DNA of 64,000 nucleotides from Linnemannia elongata. Taxonomy: Eukaryota; Mortierellomycota; Mortierellomycetes; Mortierellales; Mortierellaceae. This document shows positions 25,363 to 38,864 of the stretch, one piece after another; the first letter of the stretch is position 1, and each line of letters starts with the position of its first letter. Location of the stretch: the NCBI GenBank assembly GCA_036320915.1, contig JAXBDG010000007.1:2170001-2234000 (forward strand), read 5' to 3'. Made by a program: the position numbers and the translations under genes. The notes below the pieces were generated by a model. The model did not search any database, was not told the DNA's origin, and was given only the letters and a program-made list of their open reading frames with translations.

Positions 25363-27699
25363 TCAGCGATGGACAACAGTCACTGCTGTTGGGTTGGATC
25401 CTCGGGAGATTGATCCTCGGGAACAGCGAAGAAGGTTGGACGCGCTGGCGACCATCGACAACGGACGATCGACCCCACACCTCGACCCAGAAGCTTTAGA
25501 AGAAGAAGAAGCAAAGGCGCCAACACCGTTCCGCTTACGCTCCGCAACCTCAGCTAGGATCTGCGCACGATCCAACCTAGGTGGTCCACACTTGGCTTTC
25601 AACGCAGATGGGGCACGCAGCAATGGTACAGCAGGCGCCAGATTGGGCGATGTCGATGCTGAACTGGAAGGCGAGGGCAGGTACGACACTGACGACGTCG
25701 GAGACCGGCTCCTACTATTATCGTTCTTATTGATGGCAATAGACAGGTCCGTGAGACTTGACTGTCGTGGAGGGGGCTGTGGGGACGACGGTGACGCAGG
25801 GGGGGAGATCATTCCTGACGACCTGCCAACGCTTGTGCTGCCTCTTGTGAAAACATTGTTCTGGTTCATATTCTCAAGAGACTGGAATCGTTGAATGATC
25901 CCGCTCACACCATCATACTGCTCTTGGGATGGGGGTGACCAGAAGCAGGGCGATAAGGGAGACGAGGGCGGGGCCATAGTAGGAGAGTTGGGCCTGGTTG
26001 TTCTGGACGCGATGGACAATGGTGGATAAAGAAGCGACGGCATGGCGCCGCTAACGCCACCTAATGCCTCCTCTGATGCTATATGATGGTTCAATGTCCA
26101 CATGGCGCCGTTGCCGCCACCCAATAACCGGTCTGACGCCATACGATGGATCAACTCATCTTCCGCAACCGAACTCTCTACCTCCTCCGCAACCGAACTC
26201 TCCACATCCTCACCCTCATCATAGTCAAAGGATGCATCCCTTTCATCCGCACTCCGTCGATACATGTACTCAAACCTTCCATCCTCCGATGGACTCTTTA
26301 ACACCTCCTCACCCTCATCCCCACCCTCACTCTCATCATCGTCAAAGGAAGTGTCCCTTTCAATCGCACGCCGTCGATACATGTACTCAAACCTCCCATC
26401 CTCCGACGGACTCTTCAACTCCTCATCCATACCATCCCTCGCACTCATGGAATCAAAATCGCTCCCAAGATCATCATCCTCCTCAGAATCCATCGCCACC
26501 GAAAAGTCGTCATCCAGACTCTCGTCACGATAATCCCACCCCATCTCACTATCATAGTCGTCAAAGTACCCCATCTCTATCAAGTCCTCAATATTCTCGA
26601 TGACAAAGACTTCATTATGGGACGCCCAGTGGACGGTTTTGGCGGCTGGGGGTGTTGGGAGCGGGCGCGGCGGAAGTGGAAGTGGGCGAGGACGGGAAGA
26701 AGGATGGAGAGTGGGGGAGAGGGTGTTGAGGAGTGAAGGCATTGAGATTGGACGTGGACGGCGTGGCGGTAGTGGTGGAGAGGTGATGATGGCAGAGGAA
26801 GGCTGTTTGACATGATGATGAGCATAGGATGCCCTTCTTTGTAGTGAAGGGCGGTCGTGACTGTATGACGATGCTTGTTGCTGTTGCTGTTGTTGGGTTT
26901 GAAGCTGTAGTTGATACTGGTGTTGCAACAGCGGTCCCAAATGCGCATGCGTAAGATGTAGACCGGTCAATGGTGTTGGTGAAACAGGTCGAGTCTTTTT
27001 CAAGATAGATTTCAATGGCTTCGCAGGGACGACATTTTGTCTCTGTTGGTGCTGCTGTTGTTGTTGTTCTTGCTGATGCTGCTGCTGTTTCTGGTATTGT
27101 TGCTGGTCGCGACGAGAGGCGTTACTTCGACGAGACGCCAAGGAACTGAGAGAATTGGAAGAGGATGATCTTCGAAACCACAGTTCTGGACGGCGGGTTG
27201 GGAGGAGGTCCTGGGACTCAATTCTGATAAGTGGTGGTCTTGTTGGTGTGGTTGGAGAAGGTGGTGGTGAGAGTGACAGCACAGATGCTGTTGGAGTCGA
27301 TGCATGGGAAGTAAGAGAGGAAGATGGGGGAAAGGAGAGAGGCGGGCGTCGATCAATTCTTTTGCCGGTGGCGGACTTGGTGCCCTCATACGCGGATCGT
27401 GCTCTCGAGATAGAGTCGATGTAGGTGAAGTGCATTCCATCAACCACCCATAAAGACTCCTTGTCCTTCTCCTGTTGTCGTTTTTGCGTACAGTTGTCGT
27501 CGTCGGACGAGAAGCTGGTGTTATTGCTGCTGGTTCTGCTGAGGGAATTGCTGTAGGAGTCGCTGGAATTGCCGCTGGTAGAGTCGCTGCTATTGCTTCT
27601 TTCATTGTTGTTCAATCGAAAGGCAGTAGCGGTCCTGAAGCAACCGTCTAACGGCTGCTGTTGTTGCGGCTGTTGCCAGTGTTGTTGAGTTGTATACAT
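25363..27699 (-). CDS. Large disordered protein of unknown function with internal duplication
   Basis: Intronless, about 778 aa from the first in-frame ATG (MYTTQQHWQQ). I do not recognise a family. Most is low-complexity Ser/Pro/Gln-rich. One segment looks ordered and conserved: KTVHWASHNEVFVIENIEDL followed by a very acidic stretch (GYFDDYDSEMGWDYRDESLDD). Downstream there is a tandem duplication of about 35 residues sharing KSPSEDGRFEYMYRR followed by ERD(T/A)SFD. A second pair of degenerate repeats follows (IHRMASDRLLGG.., NHHIASEEALGG..). Ser-Pro dipeptides and Arg-x-x-Ser motifs are frequent, consistent with a phosphorylated cytoplasmic regulator or scaffold (inference). The C-terminus has AQILAEVAERKRNGVG, a likely helix. 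Divergent from nothing nearby; its 3' end is 75 bp from the PUS4 start. Confidence 0.7.
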   Translation of the reverse strand: MYTTQQHWQQPQQQQPLDGCFRTATAFRLNNNERSNSSDSTSGNSSDSYSNSLSRTSSNNTSFSSDDDNCTQKRQQEKDKESLWVVDGMHFTYIDSISRARSAYEGTKSATGKRIDRRPPLSFPPSSSLTSHASTPTASVLSLSPPPSPTTPTRPPLIRIESQDLLPTRRPELWFRRSSSSNSLSSLASRRSNASRRDQQQYQKQQQHQQEQQQQQHQQRQNVVPAKPLKSILKKTRPVSPTPLTGLHLTHAHLGPLLQHQYQLQLQTQQQQQQQASSYSHDRPSLQRRASYAHHHVKQPSSAIITSPPLPPRRPRPISMPSLLNTLSPTLHPSSRPRPLPLPPRPLPTPPAAKTVHWASHNEVFVIENIEDLIEMGYFDDYDSEMGWDYRDESLDDDFSVAMDSEEDDDLGSDFDSMSARDGMDEELKSPSEDGRFEYMYRRRAIERDTSFDDDESEGGDEGEEVLKSPSEDGRFEYMYRRSADERDASFDYDEGEDVESSVAEEVESSVAEDELIHRMASDRLLGGGNGAMWTLNHHIASEEALGGVSGAMPSLLYPPLSIASRTTRPNSPTMAPPSSPLSPCFWSPPSQEQYDGVSGIIQRFQSLENMNQNNVFTRGSTSVGRSSGMISPPASPSSPQPPPRQSSLTDLSIAINKNDNSRSRSPTSSVSYLPSPSSSASTSPNLAPAVPLLRAPSALKAKCGPPRLDRAQILAEVAERKRNGVGAFASSSSKASGSRCGVDRPLSMVASASNLLRCSRGSISRGSNPTAVTVVHR

Positions 27700-30373
<2,674 letters not shown>

Positions 30374-31981
30374 CTAGTACCACCAAAACCTCCAGTAGAT
30401 GACCAGCAAGAAGACAAAGAGGATAATGACGGGAGGTCCGTATTTGCGATACAAGGCCTGCAAGTTCACGTCGCGGGCCGTCTTACGGTACCGCGCAGAG
30501 TCGCGAAGTAGCAGCTCGGACTTTCCTTGCAAGTTGTCTAGCGTCTCTCCCCTACGCGAATGAAAAACAAAAGTCCATTGTGTTAAGTCGGTTTGCTCCG
30601 GTATGAGATGGCCCCCTTCATTAGGGATAGATCCCCTCGTGCCCAATCCTTCAGTCTTAGTGTTACCTGTAGAGGAGGTCCTCCATGTTCTTGGTCATGA
30701 TCTTGGTGACGTCCTGCAGATCTTCGTGCAGCTTTGTCAAGTTGGATTGTGTCCTAGTATCCTGGTACATGCGCTTTGTGTTCTGCATAAACGTGTCTGT
30801 TGGTCCATCCGGTTCCCGAATCAATTGTTATTGTTGTCAGTTATTGTTATCATCAGTGACATAGTGCAGTTAACATGGAAACAATCTATAGTCAGTTCTA
30901 ATTCTTTTGTACTAATCGCCATATCAAAACAAACAGCCAAACAACAAATAGAAAACCGAGGCTCCCAAATAAACCTACCGAACCGAGCAAAGGCATAGGG
31001 GCGAAGACCTGGTCGGTCAATCTCGTTGCCGTAACTCATGAAGAACTCCTTGGAGAGATCGTCCAGGTATGTGAAGGCCAGCTTGCGAGGGTAATTGCGC
31101 TCGCATATGCACAGGTAGACAACTCCGTGGTCAATGATGTAGCTAGATGAAACGAAGACATATAAGACAGCGATAAAGTGCATTGGATGAGTATCTCATC
31201 CTTCTTCCATATGAGGATAATTGGTACTCCTGGCGTCATTTTCTGAATCCTAGCCTAAAAAGATAATTCCTGCAGCGCTCTCCAATTGATGTTCGTAGCA
31301 TTTCTATGGTTACGTGAGGAATAAGGCGAATCAAACGTCTAGTCCCGAGCGCTTGCTGTTTGTTGGCGGATTTGTTGTCACTGTTGAATTCCTGTTCAGG
31401 TTGAAGTCCACGAAAATAATAAATGTCTGGCTAGCGCGGTATGTGTATGCGTAATATGACAGTTACACTCCTTCGGACCTATCAAATCCTGCCGCGAACA
31501 CAGCCAGCCGAGTACACAATAATTTCTCTTTCCTTGGCCCCTTGCCCTTACTGGAACACGTAGCTCCCTGACTCGATCGAGCATCGCTTCTCCGAGTTCA
31601 GGTTAAGCTTGCGGAAGATGAGCTTAGCTTGCGACTTGTACTCCTTCAACTCCATCTCGACCTAATAATGAAAGCATGGGAGCATGTACGAATGCAAAAC
31701 TCAACGTCAGTCTTCGTTGGAAGTGACTTGTATTTCCTAGACACCCTTTCTTGTGAATAAGAATAAGAAAGTAGGTTGAAGTGTACCTGTTCGTCATCGA
31801 TTGAGGCAGCCAGCGGAAGGGCTAAGTGAAGGATTCGAAGGCGAAGAGGTGCACAAAGGTGGAGGTAGGTGTGAGTGGGTGTTGGTGGTGGTTGGGTTCC
31901 TTCTACGCCAAACGTTGTAAAAAGTGCTGCTTGACGTCAGTTACCGTCAGAGACGCGTGCAATCATGGTAGTCTTGACCAT
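30374..31981 (-). CDS. SEC22: R-SNARE Sec22
   Basis: Six exons on the reverse strand (31945-31981, 31787-31821, 31552-31661, 30979-31142, 30667-30796, 30374-30551) give 217 aa, the normal Sec22 length. The N-terminal longin domain begins MVKTTMIARVSDALPLAAS and continues through FHYIIDHGVVYLCICERNYP and AFTYLDDLSKEF. The SNARE motif runs through IMTKNMEDLLYRGETLDNLQ, with the zero-layer Arg at about 159. A C-terminal TM ends in VIYWRFWWY, the Sec22-type anchor. It acts in ER-Golgi traffic as the vesicle SNARE. All donors are GTAAGN or GTAGGT or GTACAC and all acceptors YAG, and the phase closes exactly. Confidence 0.95.
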
Positions 31982-32491
31982 GTCTAGAGTTCTCTGCCGG
32001 TGTGTGTTGAAGGTAGTGAAGAGTGTTGGTCGATAGAGTGTGTGTCCGTGTGTGGTCGGTGGGTGCGTTAGGAAGAGATAAGAAAGAAGTAAGGAAAGTA
32101 GGAGATGTGATCGAATGAAGAAGTAATAATAGGTGAACGCTCAACCTCTCATCATCTCATTCTTTCCCTTGACACTTAAAGAGTGGCTTGGCAGTTTCTC
32201 TCGAGGAGATCAGTCCAAATGTCCAGCTCGATCGATCATGGCCTTACAACGTCCTGTTGCATGCAAATGCGTCGTACTCCAAGGTGTCCCACTGCTTAGG
32301 TTCACAATGACACCAAGGGGCAATTGAGTAACCATGTGTTCATATGAATACAGGTATAAAATAGAAAATGGCTCAAATAACGGAACCCAGAAGAAAAAAG
32401 GTCTTTTCTGTCTTTATTGCGTGTGGTTGATTGTCAGTTTGGAAGAAGAAAAAAGGGAAATTGCTCAGCCTCGGTTTTCAACAACGCAAAT
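31982..32491. other. Intergenic between SEC22 start and RPL35 stop
   Basis: About 510 bp with the SEC22 promoter and the RPL35 3' flank (both genes run leftward). No gene or RNA seen. Confidence 0.5.
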
Positions 32492-33388
32492 TTAGGCCTT
32501 GACAGCGTACTTGCGGAGAGGGAAGTGAGTATCCTTCTTCTGCTGCTTGACAGTCTTGACGGAAGCCTCGTGCTTGGTAAGACGGCGACGGATGGCACGG
32601 GTCTTCTTGACACGGAGATCCAAGGGGAGGAAGTTCTTCTTCTGGTAGAAGAGACGGAGCTGGGCACGCTGGGTCTGGGTGATGACAGTCATGACACGAG
32701 CAATGGACTTGCGGACAGCAGAGCTATTGTTATTTCGAAACAAGAACATTCAGGGTTAGTGAACTACTTTCAAAATGTGAAACATGTACTCCAGCCTGTT
32801 TCGTACGGAAGGAACTGTTTTGCGGGAAGGATAGCTGAAGAACACCACCACTACCGCAGCCTCCACTGTCCAGAGTTGAATGAAATGCAACCAGTTATCC
32901 ATAGTCCTGTTTTTGTCAAGGAACAGCCGTCAATAGCACCTGGCACCAGTACAGAGAACAAGTACTAATCAAGGCTATTCCTGATCGTTCCTTGATCGGA
33001 GAGCGTCAGGTCGGCTGCTGGAAATAACACCAACGGTTCTGATCATGAGACGCCAGATTCAGAACGTGTCGGGGGTACGAACTGACCAATGCATCTCTGC
33101 AGAATATCCAGCCATCGCTATCCCTTGGTAAAGAACTTGAAGGTACCGATTTCCGTGCCAAGTTGTTGATTGTTGCTGTTGTGTCGAAGGTTTCCAATGC
33201 TAGTAAGGGTGTGCATGTGTGTCTGTACGTCGTTTGTCGACAAAGACTTACATCTTGGTAAGCTTGCCGGCAGAGCCACCAGCAACCTTCTGGACCTTGA
33301 GGCTGGCAAGCTCCTGCTTGAGCTCCTCGAGCTGCTTGGTGAGCTCGGCCTTGTTCTTGGTGCGCAATTCGTAAGCCTTGACAGCAGC
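32492..33388 (-). CDS. RPL35: 60S ribosomal protein L35 (uL29), start exon unresolved
   Basis: Two coding exons are certain (33252-33388 and 32492-32723, reverse strand) and encode 122 residues: [39 protein letters not shown], then [20 protein letters not shown] to the conserved end RKYAVKA. With one initiator Met this equals the 123 aa typical of L35. The acceptor before AAVK is TTCACTCTACAG. So the start codon should stand in a separate, tiny upstream exon, an arrangement common in ribosomal protein genes. The only ATG directly followed by GT on this strand up to 34.2 kb is at 34,151-34,153, with a poor donor (GTCTCT), so I leave the start open. The protein sits at the ribosomal exit tunnel. 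Confidence 0.92.
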
Positions 33389-34376
33389 CTGTAGAGTGAA
33401 AGGGAAGAAAGGAGGTTGAACAATACTTGGTCAGAAATCTCTCTTCCAAAAGTGGATGTCGTTGAAAGGGGGATTGTGAGGAGGTGAGATCCGGAGTTCC
33501 ATTCCTGTCTCCAGTCTGTCCCCAGTTGCAAAAACGAGCGGCGATCCGAGTGTTGATGCTTCCCAAGACAGCCATTCGCTTTTGTTGGATCCTGATGTCT
33601 GTTTCTGGATGGGTTTTGTTGCGTGAGTGGGAAGTTGTCTGTTTCCTCTCTGACACGCTGCTTCGTCCGTTCGAAGATATTCTCGCAGACGCAACAGACT
33701 GTGAAAAGTTGCAGAGTCTGATCCCTCCTAGTGGCAGAGGTGTGTGTTGTTGGTTCCCTTTGGCGAGCGAAACAAGCCTCTCGGTTCCTCTGCATCTGTC
33801 GTGCCGAGGTTGAGGATGAGTCTTTGACAGCTCCTTTGAGTTCGAGATGCAGAGTTCCCCCATGGTCTCGTCCGTCGTCGTCCCTCAAGGAAAAAATACA
33901 TTCCGCGATTCCTGAGATGAGATGAGTTGCGTGATGGTGGGCATCTCTGGATGCCTGGCGGACAGGTAGTTGATAGATATGGACGATGGCCAGTCGAATG
34001 ATGGGATAGGTGATGATCCTGCACTGGATGGATGTGTTGCTCTTGTCGTCCGATGTACGTATCGTATCGATGCCGAATGGTTGTCGAAGATCGCTATCCT
34101 TGAAGGCCCCCAAAGAGTCACATGACACGCAGAAATGTTTTAGCTAGAGACCATTTTTATAAATTGGAGGAAAGAAGGCTCGTTGGTCTCGCGCTCGCTC
34201 CACGACCAAATACTCGCCGAGATGCAGAGGCTGGACTGACCAACAGTCACGAATTGGAGGTTGAGGCAGCACAAGAGGGAAAAAAAATGTGCTGTTCAAC
34301 GCCCTTCAACAAACAACAAACCCACAACACACCTACCAACAGGAAGACATACAGCTTATACACACACATACACACC
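33389..34376. other. RPL35 first intron / shared promoter with RSA3
   Basis: About 990 bp between the first certain RPL35 exon and the RSA3 start. It should hold the RPL35 initiator exon, its first intron and two divergent promoters. A TATA-like TTTATAAAAA on the reverse strand lies near 34,154-34,163. I looked for C/D snoRNA boxes in the RPL35 introns and saw none convincing. Confidence 0.4.
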
Positions 34377-35554
34377 ATGGGGTCGAAATCGAAAAGCAAA
34401 TCACCAGCAAAGAGAGCACCAGCAACAAGTACGTTGCAAACAGACAGCTCATTCCATTACTATTGACACAAGCGCAACTTGTTGCATCTACTTGCCTTTA
34501 CCATCCCTGATCAGCTATTAACTCCTTATTTGCTTGTTATGTTGTTACTAGGCGAGCCACAGGTAGACTCACAGGAACAAACGAAGACATTACAAGCATT
34601 GATAGAGCCAGAACAGCAAACAGCATTCGAAGAAGTACTGACAATGACACTTGCGGATCAATTGAACGTTTAGGACCATGCCGCCCCAGCAAATAAGCGG
34701 CCAAAGGCAAGGCGACAATTGCCGACAGTTGATCTATACTTCGCCTCGTTATGTCCCTCATAACCGCACACTAACTGCGACCCCTGTCCTTTTCAACCGA
34801 GTAGAAATCAAACGAGATATCATCGTCAATAATGCTCAATGACGAGGAGCCACAAGAAGAACCCTCAATAGATGTCGATATGGAGGAAGTACAGGACGAA
34901 CAAAAAGCCACAACACAGGACCAAGAAGAGAACGTCGACAACGACGATAGTGATAACGATCTGGAACTTCAAAACGATCGGGAAAGTAGCGACGATGAAC
35001 TAGATGTTGAGGATGATGAGGATCAAGAGTTGAGGTCAAATGCTCGGTCAACTTCACAGGTACATATCAATGTCATGGTTGTGCCGCGCGAACCGTGGAA
35101 CCATATAGCAAGGAGTCAAGGTTGCTATGACTTGTTTCTAAATAAGCCGCTGAAGACTAATCAGGATACGCTTTTTTTGTTGTTCGATCTTGTAGAAGGA
35201 GGCGCATACCTCCGATCGGGTTCATAAGGCTCTAAGCAATCCAGAGATTGAGGCGGCGTTTCAGGACAAGTACATGACCCGGATTACACAAGCTTTCGGA
35301 GACGAGCTCAACACGCTACGCGAGGTAAGGACATGTCCATGAGGAGCTCTCCACTAACTCCTTTTTTTTGGTGTTCTTTACTGCCCATGAAACACTTTGC
35401 TGATTAAACTTTCTTTTGTATACACGTATACATATGATAGACGGACTCTTTGGAGGGTGCCCAGCTGGAACTGCTGATTGACTCCTTGAACCAGACGGGA
35501 CACATCTACAGAGTAATGGAGAAGGAGCTCTGGGTCGCAGAAGAAACTCAATAG
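34377..35554 (+). CDS. RSA3: Ribosome assembly protein Rsa3-like
   Basis: Five exons (34377-34428, 34552-34667, 34805-35059, 35196-35324, 35441-35554) give 221 aa. The basic start MGSKSKSKSPAKRAP is followed by an acidic stretch rich in Asp/Glu (EEVQDEQK... DDSDNDLELQNDRESSDDE). The C-terminal domain reads IEAAFQDKYMTRITQAFGDE, LNTLRE, then LELLIDSLNQTGHIYRVMEK. This matches the short Rsa3 domain (F-x-x-x-Y-x-x-x-x-T-x-x-F-x-x-x-L-x-x-L-R). Rsa3 acts in nucleolar 60S maturation, which fits its position head-to-head with RPL35. The second exon is awkward: its donor is GTTTAG and its reading frame runs into TAG three bases on, see findings. The exons from 34,805 onward are secure. Confidence 0.75.
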
Positions 35555-35594
35555 CCTTCAAATGAGCTTCCTCTGTCAAATAAAAAAGATGAAC

Positions 35595-35617
35595 AAAAAA
35601 AAAAAAAAAAAAAAAAA
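35595..35617. repeat. A23 homopolymer
   Basis: A run of about 23 A just downstream of the RSA3-like stop codon, in the gap before the MFSD1-like gene. Confidence 0.9.
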
Positions 35618-35843
35618 GAGTTGATCATGCGACTGCTTATCTGAATCAAAGACCTGATCACTCGCACGCACCAACGTGCTTAAAAAAAAGAGGGTCCATA
35701 AACGCTTTTCCTATCTCCTTTTCTTTTTTCTCCTCACCCACCGTTTTTTCATCACTCACTCCCTCATTCTCTTTCCATTCATTCATTCACTCATTCGCAT
35801 AAAGTTGAATGCCATCCCCCCCATTCACCCAACAACGAGCGCT

Positions 35844-38348
35844 ATGAACCCCTCAGACGAGCAGACTCCCCTCATATCTAGCAACCGCGACGTCAACCGC
35901 TCCAACAACGGACGCAGCAGAAATCAAGGTCCCTACTACATATCGCCTCTCAGCAACGGCAGCACCCTCGATCTCCTACCTCAACCCCAACGACCACAAC
36001 CACTGCACCAACACCTCGACAGAGCTCGACGACATGAACAAGCACACGCCATCACGCCACGACACTGGTTGGTCCTCCTCCTCGCCTGTCTCCTCCTCTT
36101 TGGCAACTACTATTGCTATGACATCCCAGCGGTAAAATTAACTTTCCCTTCACTTTTTTCCTTGCCGTCGGGAAAAAAAGTCTGCCTGCACTTGCATGAA
36201 AGAATACTCATTACTCTGACTTAATGTCCATTGTAAACGCGCAATAGGCACTGAATGTCCAGCTGGGAGAGTGGCTCGGGGATGACTATGCAACACATCA
36301 ATATCACATCAACCTCCTCTACTCTGTCTACTCACTCCCCAACATTGTCCTCCCACTCTTCGGAGGTTATCTCATTGATCGACTCTCAGCCTCCAGGATG
36401 CTCATTCTGTTCAGCCTTTGTGTCTGTGTAGGACAGGTGCTCTTTGCTATCGGAGTCTCTGCAAAGTCGATCGGGGCGATGGTCCTTGGACGATTCATTT
36501 TCGGGATCGGAGGCGAATGTCTGGAGGTCGCACAGGCCAAGATCACCACAGATTGGTTCAAGTCCCGATGGCTAGGGTTCGCCTTGGGACTGAACTTGTC
36601 GTCTGCCAGGATCGGAACCGCACTGAACGACAACATTTCACCGGCTATCGCAGCTCACGGAGGGGGTGTTGTAGGCGCCAGCTGGGCTGGTGTTCTGGTA
36701 TGCGCCACCAGTTTGTTCTGTGGAATTGCACTTGCATATCTGGATCGACCAGAGTCTCGAAAGGAGTCGGGTGTGCGACTGGATGCCAGGGATCGCAACA
36801 AGGACGCGATCCGCTCTAGGAAGGACAACATTGTCGGTCGTCAGGCGATCAATGTCTCTTCCGATTCCACCATGACCATGTCATCAGTCGCGCTACAGGA
36901 GGAGGAAGAGATTGAAAAAGAAAATGAGATGGCAGAGGACGATGAAATGCACTATTCAGAGATCTTTACTCTCCAGCCAAACTTTTGGATTCTCTCACTC
37001 ATCTGTATCTCGCTCTATGGTATGTGTTTGACAGTAGTCCCATTGTTGACATGCCTTTCTGTCTTACTTTCTCAACCGCCCACGTATGCGTGACCCATTT
37101 TGTTTTGCAAGGGGCAAGTTGTCCTACTCACGTTCCAGCCCCTATTTTCATTGACGCTCACATATGTCTTTCCTTTTTTTTTTTGATTTTTAGGGGCTGC
37201 TGTTCCCTTCAATCATATCTCCTCCGACTGTAGGTGCTTACAAAACATGCTTATCTTTAGAAGCTGATCAACGTGGTCTTCTTTTCCCTAACGCGTGATC
37301 TTGATACCATTCTTCATATTACTACCGTTTACGCACAGTCCTTCAAAAGAAGTGGTACATGAAGAACCCGACGAAGGCCGGCGCCGTCATGGTAAGGAAC
37401 CCACGTTCACCTGATGTCCTTGCTTTTGCATCATTCCTTGTCATATCTAATAGGCTGCCACTTGACTTGTCCACACTTTAGTCCATCCCAGACATTGTTT
37501 CCTCCGTTGGATCTCCTCTCTGTGGGTACCTTGTCGATCGCTTCGGACACCGTGCACGCTACATCCCTCTCTCGGCTATTCTCTTGATCTGGGCTCATGC
37601 TCAGCTTGGATTCACGTTTACCACACCTATCATCGGCATGTTCATCCTTGGTCTGGCATACTCGCTCTTTGCCTCTGTTCTTTGGCCTTGCATCCCCTTC
37701 CTCGTCAAGGATCACCAACTCGGTACGGCGTATGGTCTTGTCACGATAGCACTTAACATTTCTCTGACGATCTTCCCCATGGTCGTGGCGTGGATCCTTG
37801 ACACCACCGAGGGGTCCTATCTCTATGTCGAAGGGCTCTTCATCTTCCTGGCCTTTATTGGCCTCCTTCTCTCGATCCTGCTAAACGTGCTTGATCATCG
37901 ACAGGGAGGCTATCTGCAGTTGAGTGATGACCCCACAGTAGAGGAACTTTACTCTGAGGGCAGCTACGAGGATCATATCCAGGGCGACCACCACTATGAA
38001 CCTAATCGTCATCAAGCGCAACACCGTCCCGACTACTACGACCCCCGTGAGCCTGGATTTGAGTATCGGCGACAGAGGAGATATTCGCAGGATCTACTTG
38101 GAGAGGATGGGGAGGATTTGGATGACATCCAGGACAGAGTGACGACCAAGCCTGTTGGAGAGGGCATCATTACCGTCATCCCCCATCGGCGGAGGCACTC
38201 TATGGCAGGGTTTGCGGGGCATATTGAGCGGTCAAGACTCAGGAACTATGCCAACCATGCACGGGAGTCTCCTGTATTGGGCGCTGTTCCGGGGAGCATG
38301 CCACATGATCCCTCCCCTTATCTCTCCTCGCGGCGAGCACCATTTTAA
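35844..38348 (+). CDS. Major facilitator transporter, MFSD1 family
   Basis: Five exons (35844-36131, 36248-37019, 37194-37229, 37339-37391, 37482-38348) give 671 aa. A 70-residue polar N-terminus includes a dileucine-type sorting signal (DEQTPLI), typical of vacuolar or lysosomal membrane proteins. The transporter core starts at HWLVLLLACLLLFGNYYCYD and continues with PNIVLPLFGGYLIDR, VLGRFIFGIGGECLEVAQAK and WFKSRWLGFALGLNLSSARI. After a long cytosolic loop the second half shows VGSPLCGYLVDRFGHRARYI, and later YGLVTIALNISLTIFP. The Phe-Gly-Ile-Gly-Gly-Glu-x-Leu-x-Val-Ala-Gln signature is characteristic of MFSD1, a dipeptide exporter of lysosomes in animals. Vacuolar peptide export is therefore the best guess. 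The C-terminal 130 residues are cytosolic and charged. The 36-nt and 53-nt exons are supported by phase. Confidence 0.87.
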
Positions 38349-38864
38349 CGACAAACGGATTCGCAATTTTCTCGTAATGAATAAACGAAATGAAAAAGAA
38401 TGGATTGAGAAGTGGTTTGAGCTTAAGCGCTGTGCATTGTGAAGGATGTTTCGTGTCTACGAATCGGGACAGTAGCGCTCGCTCCTTGTTTGCTTTTGTA
38501 AGTCTAGCGCAATGCGCGCATTTTATTTAACCCAGAGGGACAATGAAGTGAAAAAAAGATGACTGACAAATCGACGATGAACCCATTTCTGAGTAGGATC
38601 ACATCATTTGCGCATAAAGGAGAATTCGTGCATAAAAGTGAATTCGCGCCCTTCCTTTTCTCCCTCTACTCCACTCTCGTTTTCTTTCTTTCTTTCCTTC
38701 CTTTTTCTTTTCTTCCCCTCTTCGTCCCCTCTTGAATCCACACGTCCTTTGCCCTAATCTCCCTCCCGACGCCAACCAACGTCCAAAATTTTCCCAGGAA
38801 CTCATCCCATCCACGCCACTATTCCATTTTTCACACAGTTATACTCATACAAAGTACATACATC
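38349..38864. other. Intergenic, CT-rich promoter
   Basis: About 515 bp between the MFSD1-like stop and the GILT-like start; pyrimidine-rich from 38,640 to 38,730. No gene seen. Confidence 0.5.
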
